Shown here in pieces: positions 34,922 to 43,553 of a DNA stretch of 64,000 bases (the first letter of the stretch is position 1; each line of letters starts with the position of its first letter). Source of the stretch: Brevibacterium ihuae (lineage in GTDB: Bacteria > Actinomycetota > Actinomycetes > Actinomycetales > Brevibacteriaceae); the NCBI RefSeq assembly GCF_900184225.1, contig NZ_FXWZ01000003.1, forward strand, positions 1,181,684 through 1,245,683, in the 5' to 3' direction. The notes beneath the pieces were generated by a model, which saw only the letters and a program-made list of their open reading frames with translations, made no database searches and was not told the origin of the DNA. The position numbers and the translations under genes are program-made.

Positions 34922-36190
34922 TCAGGCCTGTGCGGCCGGGGACTCGGGCCGGGGGTCGTGCTCGGGCAGGAAGACCTCGGTCCGTGCGCCGCCGGCCGGC
35001 CCGTTGCTGAACGCGATCCGCATCCCCAGCAGCCGCGCCTGCCCCTGGGCGATGACGAGGCCGAGGCCCATCCCGCCGCCGCCGGCGGACACGAAGCGCG
35101 TGGGTCCGGTGGCGATGATGTCCGCTGGATAGCCGGGTCCGTGGTCCTCGACGATGACGGCGTGCGGCGTCGTCGTGACGATGATCGGGTCCGCGCCGTG
35201 CTTCGTGGCGTTGACGATGAGGTTGGACACGATGCGCTCGAACCGGCGCTGATCGGTGATCACCGTGCGCCCCTCGGAGGCGTAGTTGACCTCGATCTCG
35301 TGGCCGGTGGTGACCCCGGAGGCGCCGAGCGTCGTGATGAGGGAGCGGATCGAGGAGTCGAGCGACATCGTCGTGAAGTCCGGGGTGGCGCGTCCCGCGT
35401 CGAGCCGGGACACCTCGAGGAGGTCCTCGACGAGCACCTGGAGGCGGGCCACCCGGTCGCGCACGAGCTCGGCCGGCCGTGACTGCTCCTCGAGGAGGTT
35501 CGCGGCGTTGACGAGCCCGGTGAGCGGGGTGCGCATCTCGTGGGCGAGGTCGGAGGTGAAGCGCTGCTCGGAGTCGAGCTTCTCCGCGAGCCGCTGGACG
35601 GCGGAGTCGGCCGCAGCGGCGAAGGCCGCCACCTCGTCGTCGCCGGTGTCGATGACGTCGGAGATCCGAATCTGCGTGTCACCGGCGGCGATCTTCCGCG
35701 CGGCCTGGGCGCCCAGGGTGAGTCGGCGCGAGATCTGGCCGGCGACGAGCGAGCCGATGCCGCCGATGACGATCGCCGAGCCGAGCATGCCGAACAGGAT
35801 CGCCCGGTCGATCGCATTGAGGAGCTGCTGGGACTCCGCGGTGGTGGTGCGCACCGCGATCACGGCGGTGTGCGAGCCGACCTCGATCGGTGCGGCGGCC
35901 CAGATCACCTCGGCCCCGTCGGCGACCCCGCGGATCGTCACGCTCCGTCCGGCGAGCGCGGCCTCGCGCGCCTCGGCGGGCAGGTCGGGGTCGTCGACGC
36001 TCGTGTTGAGGGTGAGGACCCCGGTGTCGGCGTAGATCGAGATCGCGTCGGAGAGCTGGGCGCTGATGTTCTGCCGCATCCGGTCGTCCTCCGCGGCGGC
36101 CGCGCTCTGGCGCACGACGACGCCGCACGAGAGGACCGCGATGATCACCGAGGAGACGATGAGGATGACGATCTTCCACCGGAGTGACAC
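34922..36190 (-). CDS. Sensor histidine kinase (HAMP, HisKA, HATPase)
   Basis: A 422-aa protein from GTG 36190. TM1 is residues about 5-27, an extracytoplasmic sensor of roughly 110 residues follows, TM2 is about 130-155, then HAMP, the dimerisation helix with DLAHEMRTPLTGLVNA (phospho-His) and an ATPase domain (NLIVNATKHGAD as N-box, VEDHGPGYP as G1). It ends with a short Pro/Ala tail. It lies 12 nt behind the OmpR-type regulator gene and completes a lipoprotein/regulator/kinase operon. Confidence 0.88.
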   Translation of the reverse strand: MSLRWKIVILIVSSVIIAVLSCGVVVRQSAAAAEDDRMRQNISAQLSDAISIYADTGVLTLNTSVDDPDLPAEAREAALAGRSVTIRGVADGAEVIWAAAPIEVGSHTAVIAVRTTTAESQQLLNAIDRAILFGMLGSAIVIGGIGSLVAGQISRRLTLGAQAARKIAAGDTQIRISDVIDTGDDEVAAFAAAADSAVQRLAEKLDSEQRFTSDLAHEMRTPLTGLVNAANLLEEQSRPAELVRDRVARLQVLVEDLLEVSRLDAGRATPDFTTMSLDSSIRSLITTLGASGVTTGHEIEVNYASEGRTVITDQRRFERIVSNLIVNATKHGADPIIVTTTPHAVIVEDHGPGYPADIIATGPTRFVSAGGGGMGLGLVIAQGQARLLGMRIAFSNGPAGGARTEVFLPEHDPRPESPAAQA

Positions 36191-36202
36191 GGCAGGTCCC
36201 CG

Positions 36203-37132
36203 TCAGCCGGCGAACCGGTAGCCGAAGCCGCGCACGGTCTCGATCATGCGGGCGCCGATCTTCTTCCGGAGGCGCTGGATGTGGACGTCGACGACGCGGG
36301 AGTCGCCGGCCCATTCGTACCCCCAGACCGTGTAGGCGATCTTCTCGCGGGAGTACACGTGGCCGGGCTCCTCGGTGAGGAGGAGCAGGACTCGCAGCTC
36401 GGTCGGGGTGAGGTGGACCTCGGCGCCGTCGACCATCACGGTGAGGCGGCCGGTGTCGAGCACGAGGGAACCGAGCTGGGTGCGGTACGGCCCGAGCTCC
36501 TCGCGGGCGGGCGATCCGGCCCGATCCGGTGCCGCGCCGGGCGCGGGGGCGCCGGCGCTCGGACGCTGCGCGGGCCGCGCGGGGTAGCCGGCCGGGGTGC
36601 CCGCCTGAGGTGATGCGGGCGCTCCCGAGGCGCGCGGCGGGGCGAGTCCGGGGGAGGGGCCGAGCACCTCGGGGATCCCGTCGGTGTCGATCATGCCGGA
36701 GGCCCCGAGGGTCGGCTCCGCGGCGCCGGCGTCGACCTCGTCGGGGGAGAACCCCATGCGTCCGGTCCCGGCGGTGATGAAGCGGCGCACGACGGCCCGG
36801 ATGCGGGCGTTGAGCACCTGCATGTCGAAGGGCTTCGTCAGGTAGTCGTCGGCCCCGGCCTCGAGGGCCTGGACGATGTCGATCGGCTCGGAGCGGGCGG
36901 AGATGATGATGATCGGCGTCGTCGAGCGCTCGCGGATCGCGCGGCAGATCGACGCGCCGTTCATCGTCGGGAGCATGAGGTCGAGGAGCACGACGTCGGC
37001 GCCGTGGTCGGCGACGAACTCATAGCCGTCGCGGCCGTCCTCGAACGCCGAGACGGTGTAGCCGAACCGCTCGAGGGAGATCTGGGTGGTCTCGCGGATG
37101 ACCTCGTCATCCTCGACCAGCACGATATGCAT
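36203..37132 (-). CDS. OmpR/PhoB-family response regulator with long linker
   Basis: A 309-aa protein. The receiver domain (1-120) has the acidic pocket VEDDE, phospho-Asp51 in VVLLDLMLP and LTKPFD. The C-terminal winged helix (about 210-309) reads LTPTELRVLLLLTEEPGHVY and RVVDVHIQRLRKKIGARMIE. Between them is an unusual linker of about 90 residues, rich in Pro, Ala, Gly and Ser, where most family members have 10-20. GAGGAG precedes ATG 37132 closely. It is the middle gene of the operon. Confidence 0.88.
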   Translation of the reverse strand: MHIVLVEDDEVIRETTQISLERFGYTVSAFEDGRDGYEFVADHGADVVLLDLMLPTMNGASICRAIRERSTTPIIIISARSEPIDIVQALEAGADDYLTKPFDMQVLNARIRAVVRRFITAGTGRMGFSPDEVDAGAAEPTLGASGMIDTDGIPEVLGPSPGLAPPRASGAPASPQAGTPAGYPARPAQRPSAGAPAPGAAPDRAGSPAREELGPYRTQLGSLVLDTGRLTVMVDGAEVHLTPTELRVLLLLTEEPGHVYSREKIAYTVWGYEWAGDSRVVDVHIQRLRKKIGARMIETVRGFGYRFAG

Positions 37133-37147
37133 TCTTCTCCTCGTTCC

Positions 37148-37771
37148 TCATGCACCGTCGTTCTGCGTGATCCGCTGCCCGGCTTCGAAGGATCCGTCCT
37201 GGTAGCGGAAGACCCGGACCGACCAGCCGGATGGGCAGCACTCCTGATCTCCCTCGCGGTACATCGACTCCTGGGCGACCAGGGTGCCTCCGCGCCCGGG
37301 GGTGAGCGTCAGATCATGGCCCGAAACTATCAGGTTGATGCGCGGACGGCCCTCGAACTGCGACACCACGACCCCTGCGAACGTCCGGTCGTCGCTGGGA
37401 GTGGACACCATCGCGACCTGGAACTTCCGGCCGTCGGCGACGACCGGTGCGGCGAGCTCGATGCACTCGGTGCACACGAGGAGGACCTCGTCGACCTGCT
37501 CGACGTCGGGCATGTTCGTCACGGTGTCGTCGGCGATGAGCGCCTCGCGGATCTCGTCCGCGGAGAACGGCTCGTCCGCCGGTCCGGCCGGTGCGGGCGG
37601 GCGCGCGGTGGAGGAGGGGACGCCCTGCGGATTCTCGATCCGCAGACCCGGGTCCGGGCCGCATCCGGCGAGCGCGATCGCACCGGTGACGACGAGGGCG
37701 GGCACGGCGAGCGCGCGGTGCGCGCGGCCTCGCCGGGCGCGGCGCGGGAAACCGGGCGTCGTCGTCACCAT
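37148..37771 (-). CDS. Lipoprotein of a two-component operon
   Basis: A 207-aa protein with a basic N-terminus (FPRRARRGRAHRAL), hydrophobic VPALVVTGAIALAGC (lipobox, lipid-modified Cys), then a Pro-rich spacer and a soluble domain containing two cysteine pairs (LVCTECIEL and DQECCPSGW) that could form disulfides. It precedes the regulator and kinase genes, an arrangement like Streptomyces cseA-cseB-cseC, where the lipoprotein restrains the kinase. Homology to CseA is not claimed. ATG 37771 is chosen; GTG 37774 or 37768 are possible. Confidence 0.72.
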   Translation of the reverse strand: MVTTTPGFPRRARRGRAHRALAVPALVVTGAIALAGCGPDPGLRIENPQGVPSSTARPPAPAGPADEPFSADEIREALIADDTVTNMPDVEQVDEVLLVCTECIELAAPVVADGRKFQVAMVSTPSDDRTFAGVVVSQFEGRPRINLIVSGHDLTLTPGRGGTLVAQESMYREGDQECCPSGWSVRVFRYQDGSFEAGQRITQNDGA

Positions 37772-37876
37772 CACAGTGTGCCCCGCGGAACGTGCGCACT
37801 CAAGGAGCCCGGCGGGTGGGGCGTGGGTGGTGGCGCGGAGGCGCGCGACCCTGAGTGCTCGGTCAGCCGCGAGGCG

Positions 37877-37882
37877 TAGACT
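37877..37882 (+). promoter_or_regulatory. -10 element TAGACT
   Basis: Seven nt before ATG 37890; no SD. Confidence 0.5.
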
Positions 37883-37889
37883 GGGCGGC

Positions 37890-38168
37890 ATGATGAAGGC
37901 TTCCCAGCACTCCGGCCCTCCCGCGGAGGAGCCGACGAAGGACGTGACCTACCAGCATGCGCTGATCTTCGGATTCATCGCCTCGATGGTGGTGTTCCTG
38001 TCGACGCTGATCTTCACCCAGGCGTGGAAGTCGCTCACCGCTCTCGGCCTGTCCGTTCTCTACGCCGCTGTCACCTTCGTCGTCGTGTCCGCGGTCGCCG
38101 CCCTCCTCAACTGGATCGGGCGCAACGACACCCAGCACGAGAGCACGGAGTTCCCCGTCCTCAAGTGA
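37890..38168 (+). CDS. Small two-helix membrane protein
   Basis: A 92-aa protein with a polar N-terminus, two hydrophobic helices (ALIFGFIASMVVFLSTLIF and LGLSVLYAAVTFVVVSAVAA) and a short polar tail. Unknown function and no recognised domain. It is transcribed alone, divergent from the lipoprotein operon, and ends at a bidirectional terminator. Confidence 0.65.
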   Translation: MMKASQHSGPPAEEPTKDVTYQHALIFGFIASMVVFLSTLIFTQAWKSLTALGLSVLYAAVTFVVVSAVAALLNWIGRNDTQHESTEFPVLK

Positions 38169-38228
38169 CCCGCGGCCGCTCGTCCGGCTGTGGACCGCAG
38201 CGCTCTCATCAGTCGTGAGACAGCACGT

Positions 38229-38277
38229 GAGATTGCGATTTCGGAAGGTTCCGCTCCCAGGAACCTTCCGAAATTGC
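38229..38277. terminator. Bidirectional terminator hairpin; copy 1 of a 49-bp dispersed element
   Basis: Arms 38235-38252 and 38260-38277 pair over 18 bp with one G-T wobble and a 7-nt loop, between convergent genes. An A/T-richer core (TTTCGGAAGGTTCC) and TGTTT after the stem fit a terminator. The 49-bp stretch is 37/49 identical, without gaps, to 60744-60792. Confidence 0.8.
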
Positions 38278-38291
38278 TGTTTCGGGGCGGA

Positions 38292-40520
38292 TCAGCGGAA
38301 CCGGAGCAGTCGCAGGCTGTTGAGGACGACGAACACCGAGCTGAACGCCATCGCCGCGCCGGCGATCATCGGATCCAGCAGACCGAGCGCCGCGATCGGG
38401 ATCGCCGCGGTGTTGTAGGCGAAGGCCCAGAACAGGTTGCCCTTGATGATCGCGAGGGTGCGGCGGGAGAGCCGGACCGCCTGCGGGATCTGCTGCGGGT
38501 CGCTCGATACGAGCGTGATGTCCGAGGCGGCGATCGCTGCGTCGGTGCCGCTGCCCATCGCGAGCCCGAGGTCGGCGCGGGCGAGCGCCGCGGCGTCGTT
38601 GACGCCGTCGCCGACCATCGCCACCGAGCGGCCCGCGCTCTGGAGCTCCTCGATGACCGCGACCTTGTCGGCCGGGCGGACGTCGGCGTGGACGCGCTCG
38701 ATGCCGACCTCTGCGGCGACCGCCTCCGCCGCTCCGGCATGGTCGCCGGTGAGGAGCACCGGTTCGAGGCCGAGCTCGCGGAGCTCGGCGATCGCGTCGC
38801 GCGCCGAGGTCTTGACGGTGTCGGCGACCTCGACCCGGCCGACGTAGGTGCCGGCGACGGCGGCTGCGACGAGCGTGGCCGCGGCGCCGTCCGACTCCTC
38901 GGCGACGCCGGGCACCCCGGCCTCGCGGAGCAGTCCGGGCCGACCGACGAGGAGAGCGTGCCCGTTGACGACGGCGCGGATGCCGCCGCCGGGGATGTTC
39001 TCGAAGTCGCGGACCTCGAGACCGGAGCGCGCGGTGCCCGCAGCGCTCGCGGAGCGCGCGATCGCCTGGGCGATCGGGTGCTCGCTGCGCGACTCCGCGG
39101 CGCCGACGAGTGCGAGGTGCTCCGCGGAGAGGTCGTGGCCGACGACCTCCATCCGGCCCTCGGTCACGGTGCCGGTCTTGTCGAGCACGATGGTGTCGAC
39201 GGTCCGCGTGCTCTCCATGACCTCGGGTCCGGAGACGAGGATGCCGAGCTGCGAGCCGCGTCCGGAGGACACCGCGAGGGCGGTGGGCGTGGCGAGGCCG
39301 AGGGCGCACGGGCACGCGATGATGAGGACGGTGAGCGCGGCGTGGAGACCCCCGGTCCAGGTGCCGACGAGCAGACCCCAGACGAGCAGGGTGAGCACCG
39401 CGATGGCGATGACCGTGGGGACGAAGACGGCCGACACTCGGTCGGCGAGGCGCTGCACCGGCGGCTTGCCGGTCTGCGCGCGGGTGACGAGGTCGGCCAT
39501 CGCGGCGAGCGTCGTCTCCGCGCCCACCCGGGTGGCGCGCACCTCGATCGAGCCCGAGGTGTTGACGGTGGCGCCGGTGACCGGATCGCCCTCGGCGACC
39601 TCGACCGGCACGCTCTCGCCGCTGAGCATCGATTCGTCGACAGCCGTGTGGCCGGCGACGACGACCCCGTCGGTGGCGATCTTCTCGCCCGGGCGGACCC
39701 GGAACACATCGCCGATCGCGAGCTCCTCGACGGGGACCTCGACCTCGGTGCGGTCCGCACCGGTGCCGCGCAGCACGGTGGCCGAGCGCGCACCGAGGCT
39801 GAGCAGCTCACGGAGGGCGCGGGTCGCAGACCCCTTGGCCCGCTCCTCGGTGAGCCTGCCGAGGAGCAGGAACACGGTGATCGCGACCGCCGCCTCGAAC
39901 CAGATGTGGAAGTCGTGCGGGAGGTGGAGGATGTGGCCCTGGGACACTGCGATCCCGAGGGTGACGAGCGAGTACAGGGTCGCGACGGTGATGCCGATGC
40001 TCACCAGGGTGTCCATCGTCGTCGAGCCGCCGCGCGCGGCCTTGAAGGCTGCGCGGTGGAACGGCCAGGCGCCCCACGTGACGACCGGCAGGCTCAGGGC
40101 CGTGACAACCCAGTGCCAGCCGGGGAAGTGCCAGCTCATCACCATGGAGATCGCGACGACGGGGATCCCGAGGATCGCGGAGCCGATGAGGCGGGGGCGG
40201 AGCCGGCCGGTGCCGTAGTCGACGACCTCCGGCCCGGTGCCGGTGAAGGGCTCCCGGACGGTCGCGGAGTAGCCGGCGCGCGAGACCGTATCGGTGATCT
40301 GCTCGTCGCTCGCCGCTCCGGTGACCTCGACGTGGGCCGAGTTGAGCGGGAGGTTGACGCTCGCGCTCACCCCGTCGAGCCTGTTGAGCTTCTTCTCGAT
40401 CCGGGCCGAGCACGACGCGCAGGTCATGCCGGTGATGTCGAGGTCGAGCTCGCGGACGGCGGTGTCGCCGCCCGGAGCGCCCGACGGGGCGGGCGGCTGG
40501 GGGGAGCGGGACGCGGTCAT
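38292..40520 (-). CDS. copA: Copper-translocating P1B-type ATPase
   Basis: A 742-aa protein from ATG 40520. An N-terminal heavy-metal domain has [15 protein letters not shown]. The membrane metal site is [10 protein letters not shown], the phosphorylation site [10 protein letters not shown], and SEHPIAQAI gives the HP motif of P1B pumps. The CPC motif and the csoR/copZ partners indicate Cu(I) export from the cytosol. It is separated from copZ by a single base and is the last gene of the csoR-copZ-copA unit. Confidence 0.93.
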   Translation of the reverse strand: MTASRSPQPPAPSGAPGGDTAVRELDLDITGMTCASCSARIEKKLNRLDGVSASVNLPLNSAHVEVTGAASDEQITDTVSRAGYSATVREPFTGTGPEVVDYGTGRLRPRLIGSAILGIPVVAISMVMSWHFPGWHWVVTALSLPVVTWGAWPFHRAAFKAARGGSTTMDTLVSIGITVATLYSLVTLGIAVSQGHILHLPHDFHIWFEAAVAITVFLLLGRLTEERAKGSATRALRELLSLGARSATVLRGTGADRTEVEVPVEELAIGDVFRVRPGEKIATDGVVVAGHTAVDESMLSGESVPVEVAEGDPVTGATVNTSGSIEVRATRVGAETTLAAMADLVTRAQTGKPPVQRLADRVSAVFVPTVIAIAVLTLLVWGLLVGTWTGGLHAALTVLIIACPCALGLATPTALAVSSGRGSQLGILVSGPEVMESTRTVDTIVLDKTGTVTEGRMEVVGHDLSAEHLALVGAAESRSEHPIAQAIARSASAAGTARSGLEVRDFENIPGGGIRAVVNGHALLVGRPGLLREAGVPGVAEESDGAAATLVAAAVAGTYVGRVEVADTVKTSARDAIAELRELGLEPVLLTGDHAGAAEAVAAEVGIERVHADVRPADKVAVIEELQSAGRSVAMVGDGVNDAAALARADLGLAMGSGTDAAIAASDITLVSSDPQQIPQAVRLSRRTLAIIKGNLFWAFAYNTAAIPIAALGLLDPMIAGAAMAFSSVFVVLNSLRLLRFR

Positions 40521-40521
40521 G

Positions 40522-40737
40522 TCACTCGACCTCGTAGCCGGCCTCGTCGACTGCGGCGTGCACGGCGGCGGCATCGAGCGGCTGCTCGGAGGTGATCGTC
40601 ACCGGCGAGCTCCCGCCGGCCTCGAGGTCGACGTCGACGGCGGTGACGCCGGGGAGCGCTCCGAGCTCCTCCTTGACGGCGGCGACGCAGTGCCCGCAGG
40701 TCATCCCGGTGACGGTGATCGATGTCGTGGTGGTCAT
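40522..40737 (-). CDS. copZ: Copper chaperone (heavy-metal-associated domain)
   Basis: A 71-aa single HMA domain with the metal loop [15 protein letters not shown] and beta-alpha-beta-beta-alpha-beta layout; the C-terminus reads [13 protein letters not shown]. It delivers Cu(I) to CopA and perhaps to CsoR. GGAGC lies 5 nt before the ATG. It sits between csoR (69 nt away) and copA. Confidence 0.92.
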   Translation of the reverse strand: MTTTTSITVTGMTCGHCVAAVKEELGALPGVTAVDVDLEAGGSSPVTITSEQPLDAAAVHAAVDEAGYEVE

Positions 40738-40806
40738 CCTGTGCTCCTTCGATGGTGTGCGGTGCCGCGCTCGGCGGCACCGCGCGGGGCCGCGGGTGCG
40801 GCCGGG

Positions 40807-41139
40807 TCAGCTCTTGATGAGTCGGGCGATCGCGGCCGCGGCCTCGGCGATCTTCTGCTCGGCGGCCTCGGGGGACTCCTGCGCGGCGGTGACCACGCAG
40901 TGCTGCATGTGCTCCTCGAGCAGGCGGATCGACACCGCGTGGAGGGCGGCGGTGGCGGCGGACACCTGGGTGAGGATGTCGATGCAGTACTGGTCCTCCT
41001 CGATCATCCGGCCGATGCCGCGCACCTGTCCCTCGATGCGCTTCATTCGCGCGAGGTAGGCCTTCTTGTCGGAGGTGTACCCGTGCGGGGGTGCGGGGGC
41101 GCCGGTATCGGTGGGAGGCGCGGGCGGTGTCGTGTCCAT
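40807..41139 (-). CDS. csoR: Copper-sensing repressor CsoR
   Basis: A 110-aa DUF156 protein with a 25-residue Pro/Thr-rich N-terminal extension. All three Cu(I) ligands are present with exact family spacing: Cys52 (DQYCIDIL), His77 and Cys81 (EEHMQHC). RMKRIEGQVRGIGRMI is the DNA-binding helix region. Copper binding releases the operator. ATG 41139 is leaderless with a near-consensus promoter. The contrast with the sulfur-operon paralogue at 5845 (Ala at the His position) separates the two functions. Confidence 0.93.
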   Translation of the reverse strand: MDTTPPAPPTDTGAPAPPHGYTSDKKAYLARMKRIEGQVRGIGRMIEEDQYCIDILTQVSAATAALHAVSIRLLEEHMQHCVVTAAQESPEAAEQKIAEAAAAIARLIKS

Positions 41140-41145
41140 GGCCGT

Positions 41146-41174
41146 ATTATATACCCCTAAGGGGTATCTATCAA
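41146..41174 (-). promoter_or_regulatory. csoR-copZ-copA promoter with CsoR operator in the spacer
   Basis: Bottom strand: TTGATA (-35, 41174-41169), 17 bp, TATAAT (-10, 41151-41146), 6 nt, ATG. The palindrome ATACCCC-TAA-GGGGTAT (41151-41167) fills the spacer, a classic CsoR operator position. Confidence 0.9.
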
Positions 41175-41220
41175 CGGGTTCGGGAGCACCGTCCCGCATC
41201 CGCGGGACGCCCGCCTGCGG

Positions 41221-41226
41221 CACAAT
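41221..41226 (+). promoter_or_regulatory. -10 element CACAAT upstream of the CitA-type kinase
   Basis: Six nt before ATG 41233, but that ATG is not in the kinase frame (see the kinase entry). Confidence 0.45.
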
Positions 41227-41326
41227 GGCCCCATGACGCGGCACCGCCGAGGAGCACGGGCGGGTCGGAGCGGAGCGTCCGGACGGCCCTGCGGACACCT
41301 CGGCGCCCGACGCCTCTGCGGCCACC

Positions 41327-43474
41327 GTGGACGCCGCGGCGTCCGGCTCCGGCGAGGCGCCCGGGAGCGCCCCCGCGGGCGAAGCCGCCCCGCAGCAGTC
41401 CGATGCCTCCGCACGGCAGCGGCTGCCCCTGTACCGGCGCCGTCCGGATCGGCGCGGCGCGCGTCGGAGGGGACCGCTGTCGTGGTTCCGGATCGGAGTC
41501 GCCGGCCAGATCCTCCGCGCGATCACCGTGATGTTCCTCGGCATCGTCCTCCTCACCACGACGATCCTCTACATCCAGCTGTCGCAGTCGAACAACGAGC
41601 ACTTCCAGGATCTCCTCGTGGCCTCGGCGGAATCCGTCGCGGACTCCCCGGCGATCCACGACGCGCTGTTCGCCGGCTCGGCGTTCGTCGTCGAGGACGG
41701 GGAGGCGGCCCCCGGTCCCGGTCCGGGCTGGGTCGAGGGCACCCGCGGCCGTGAGGACCTCACCGACTTCCTCACCGGTGTCCAGGCGGACTACGGACTC
41801 GACAGCCTCGCCGTGTTCTCCGCCGATGCGCTGCGCGGGGCCGAGATCGGCACCACCGGGACCGAGGCGGGGGAGACCATCCGTGCCGACGCCCCGGGCT
41901 CGACCGCGGGGCCCGGTCCGCGCGAGGTCGCCGGGACCGCCGCCGACGACCCCGCGGTGGGCGAGGTCCTCGCGCTCGTCGACGGGAACGCGGTGCTCGC
42001 CGGGCGCACCGTCGTCCAGTTCGTCGACGACGACGAGGGCGGAACGCTCTACGCGGTCGCGCCGATCCGCTCCGAGCCCCCGGGCCCGGAGCGGTCGGAG
42101 GACGCCGAGGTTGCCGCCGTCGTCGCGACCGGCCTGCGCGCGGACACCATCCGGAGCGATTTCGGGCCCCAGGGCCGGTGGATCATCGGCATGGGGGCGC
42201 TCACCGTCCTCATGGGCACCGTCGCCGTGTGGCTCGCCTCGCGCGGGCTCAAGCGGGTGACCGGCGACTACGGCACCCAGGAGCTCGGCGAGATGCTCGA
42301 CTTCTACGCCTCGGTCCTCCAATCGGTGAGCGAGGGGCTGCTCCTCATCGACCGCAACCACGGCATCGTCGTCCACAACGCCGAGGCCGCCGAGCTCCTC
42401 GGGCTTCCCGCGGACACCGCGGGGGAGCCGGTGCGGATCGCCGACCTCGACCTGCCAGGATCGCTGCGCGAGCTGCTCGCCGAGGGCCGCTGGGCGCGCG
42501 ACGAGATCCATTACACCGACGACCACGTGCTCGTCGTCAACCAGCAGCCGACCGCCCAGTCCGCCGATACCTGGGTCACGACGATGCGCGATCACACCGA
42601 GCTCCAGGAGCTCGCCGGCGAGCTCGTATCGGTGCGCTCCTTCTCGGAGTCCCTGCGCTCCCAGACCCACGAGTACGCCAACCGGCTCCACACCATGGTG
42701 TCGCTCATCGAGATCGGGCACAGCGATCAGGCGCTCGAGTTCGCCACCCGCGAGATCGACCAGATGGACCGCCCGGCGGACAACCTGCTCGGCGGGTTCG
42801 ACCATCCGGTGCTGTCGGCCCTCCTGCTCACCAAGTTCGCCCAGGCGAAGGAGGACGGGATCGAGCTCGTCGTCGACACCGCGGACCTCGCCGGCGCGCT
42901 CAGCGCCGACGACCGGGATCTCGTCACCGTGGTCGGCAACCTCCTCGACAACGCCTTCGACGCCGTCTCCCTGCCGAGCGTGCCCGCGGACCGGCGGCGC
43001 GTCCACCTGCGGATCGCCGGCACCGAGGAGCGCGGATACACCATCGAGGTCGCCGACGACGGCCCGGGCATCCCCGAGGAGTCCGTCGACCAGGTGTTCG
43101 AGCGCGGGTTCTCCACCAAGCACGACGGTGTGGGATCCGACAGCGGTCCGGGTCGCACCGAGAGCGGTTCGCGCGGCGTCGGGCTGTCCCTCGTCGTGCA
43201 GGCGGTGCGGCGCCTGGGCGGAGCGATCGACGTGCGCGGCGGACCGGACTGCGAGGGCGATCCACTGGGCGCCGCCTTCGACGTGTGGCTGCCCGGCGCG
43301 GCCGAGCGCGCCGCCGGGCCGGCCGCGGGAGACGTCGGGCCGGCCGCGGGAGACGTCGGGTCGGATGCGGAAGGCGTCGGGTCGGATGCGGGGGACGCTG
43401 GTCCGGATGCGGGAGGCGCTGGGTCGACTGTGGGAGGCGCCGGGCCGGATGCGCCGGCTGAGCCCCGGGCCTGA
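41327..43474 (+). CDS. CitA/DcuS-family sensor histidine kinase with repeat tail
   Basis: 715 aa from GTG 41327. After a disordered N-terminus and a basic stretch (RRRPDRRGARRRG) come TM1 (about 57-84), an extracytoplasmic PAS-like sensor, TM2 (about 284-304), a cytosolic PAS (VSEGLLLIDRNHGIVVHNAE), a SpoB-type H-box (SQTHEYANRLHTMVSLIEIG) and an ATPase domain (VVGNLLDNAFDAV, DDGPGIPEE). Relatives sense citrate or C4-dicarboxylates. The true start is uncertain: the leaderless ATG 41233 is one frame off, and the in-between sequence reads as natural protein in the kinase frame. The tail is six heptapeptide repeats. Confidence 0.84.
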   Translation: MDAAASGSGEAPGSAPAGEAAPQQSDASARQRLPLYRRRPDRRGARRRGPLSWFRIGVAGQILRAITVMFLGIVLLTTTILYIQLSQSNNEHFQDLLVASAESVADSPAIHDALFAGSAFVVEDGEAAPGPGPGWVEGTRGREDLTDFLTGVQADYGLDSLAVFSADALRGAEIGTTGTEAGETIRADAPGSTAGPGPREVAGTAADDPAVGEVLALVDGNAVLAGRTVVQFVDDDEGGTLYAVAPIRSEPPGPERSEDAEVAAVVATGLRADTIRSDFGPQGRWIIGMGALTVLMGTVAVWLASRGLKRVTGDYGTQELGEMLDFYASVLQSVSEGLLLIDRNHGIVVHNAEAAELLGLPADTAGEPVRIADLDLPGSLRELLAEGRWARDEIHYTDDHVLVVNQQPTAQSADTWVTTMRDHTELQELAGELVSVRSFSESLRSQTHEYANRLHTMVSLIEIGHSDQALEFATREIDQMDRPADNLLGGFDHPVLSALLLTKFAQAKEDGIELVVDTADLAGALSADDRDLVTVVGNLLDNAFDAVSLPSVPADRRRVHLRIAGTEERGYTIEVADDGPGIPEESVDQVFERGFSTKHDGVGSDSGPGRTESGSRGVGLSLVVQAVRRLGGAIDVRGGPDCEGDPLGAAFDVWLPGAAERAAGPAAGDVGPAAGDVGSDAEGVGSDAGDAGPDAGGAGSTVGGAGPDAPAEPRA
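43316..43441 (+). repeat. Six 21-bp tandem repeats in the kinase C-terminus
   Basis: Units encode GPAAGDV, GPAAGDV, GSDAEGV, GSDAGDA, GPDAGGA, GSTVGGA in frame; the first two are identical at DNA level. They follow the ATPase domain and are probably unstructured. Confidence 0.9.
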
Positions 43475-43538
43475 GCGGCCGGATCCCGCTGCGCGGCCGG
43501 CGTGGGCGCGCGGATCCGGCGGGAAGCCGGGCACGGAC

Positions 43539-43544
43539 TAGACT
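43539..43544 (+). promoter_or_regulatory. Possible -10 element TAGACT
   Basis: Nine nt before ATG 43554, suggesting the regulator gene can be transcribed apart from the kinase. Confidence 0.35.
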
Positions 43545-43553
43545 GGGGCCGTC

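Noticed and set aside
38190..40595. 801-aa plus-strand open frame opposite copA
   Set aside because: Composition is Gly/Arg/Asp/Glu-rich with no domain; copA on the other strand has every P-type ATPase motif.
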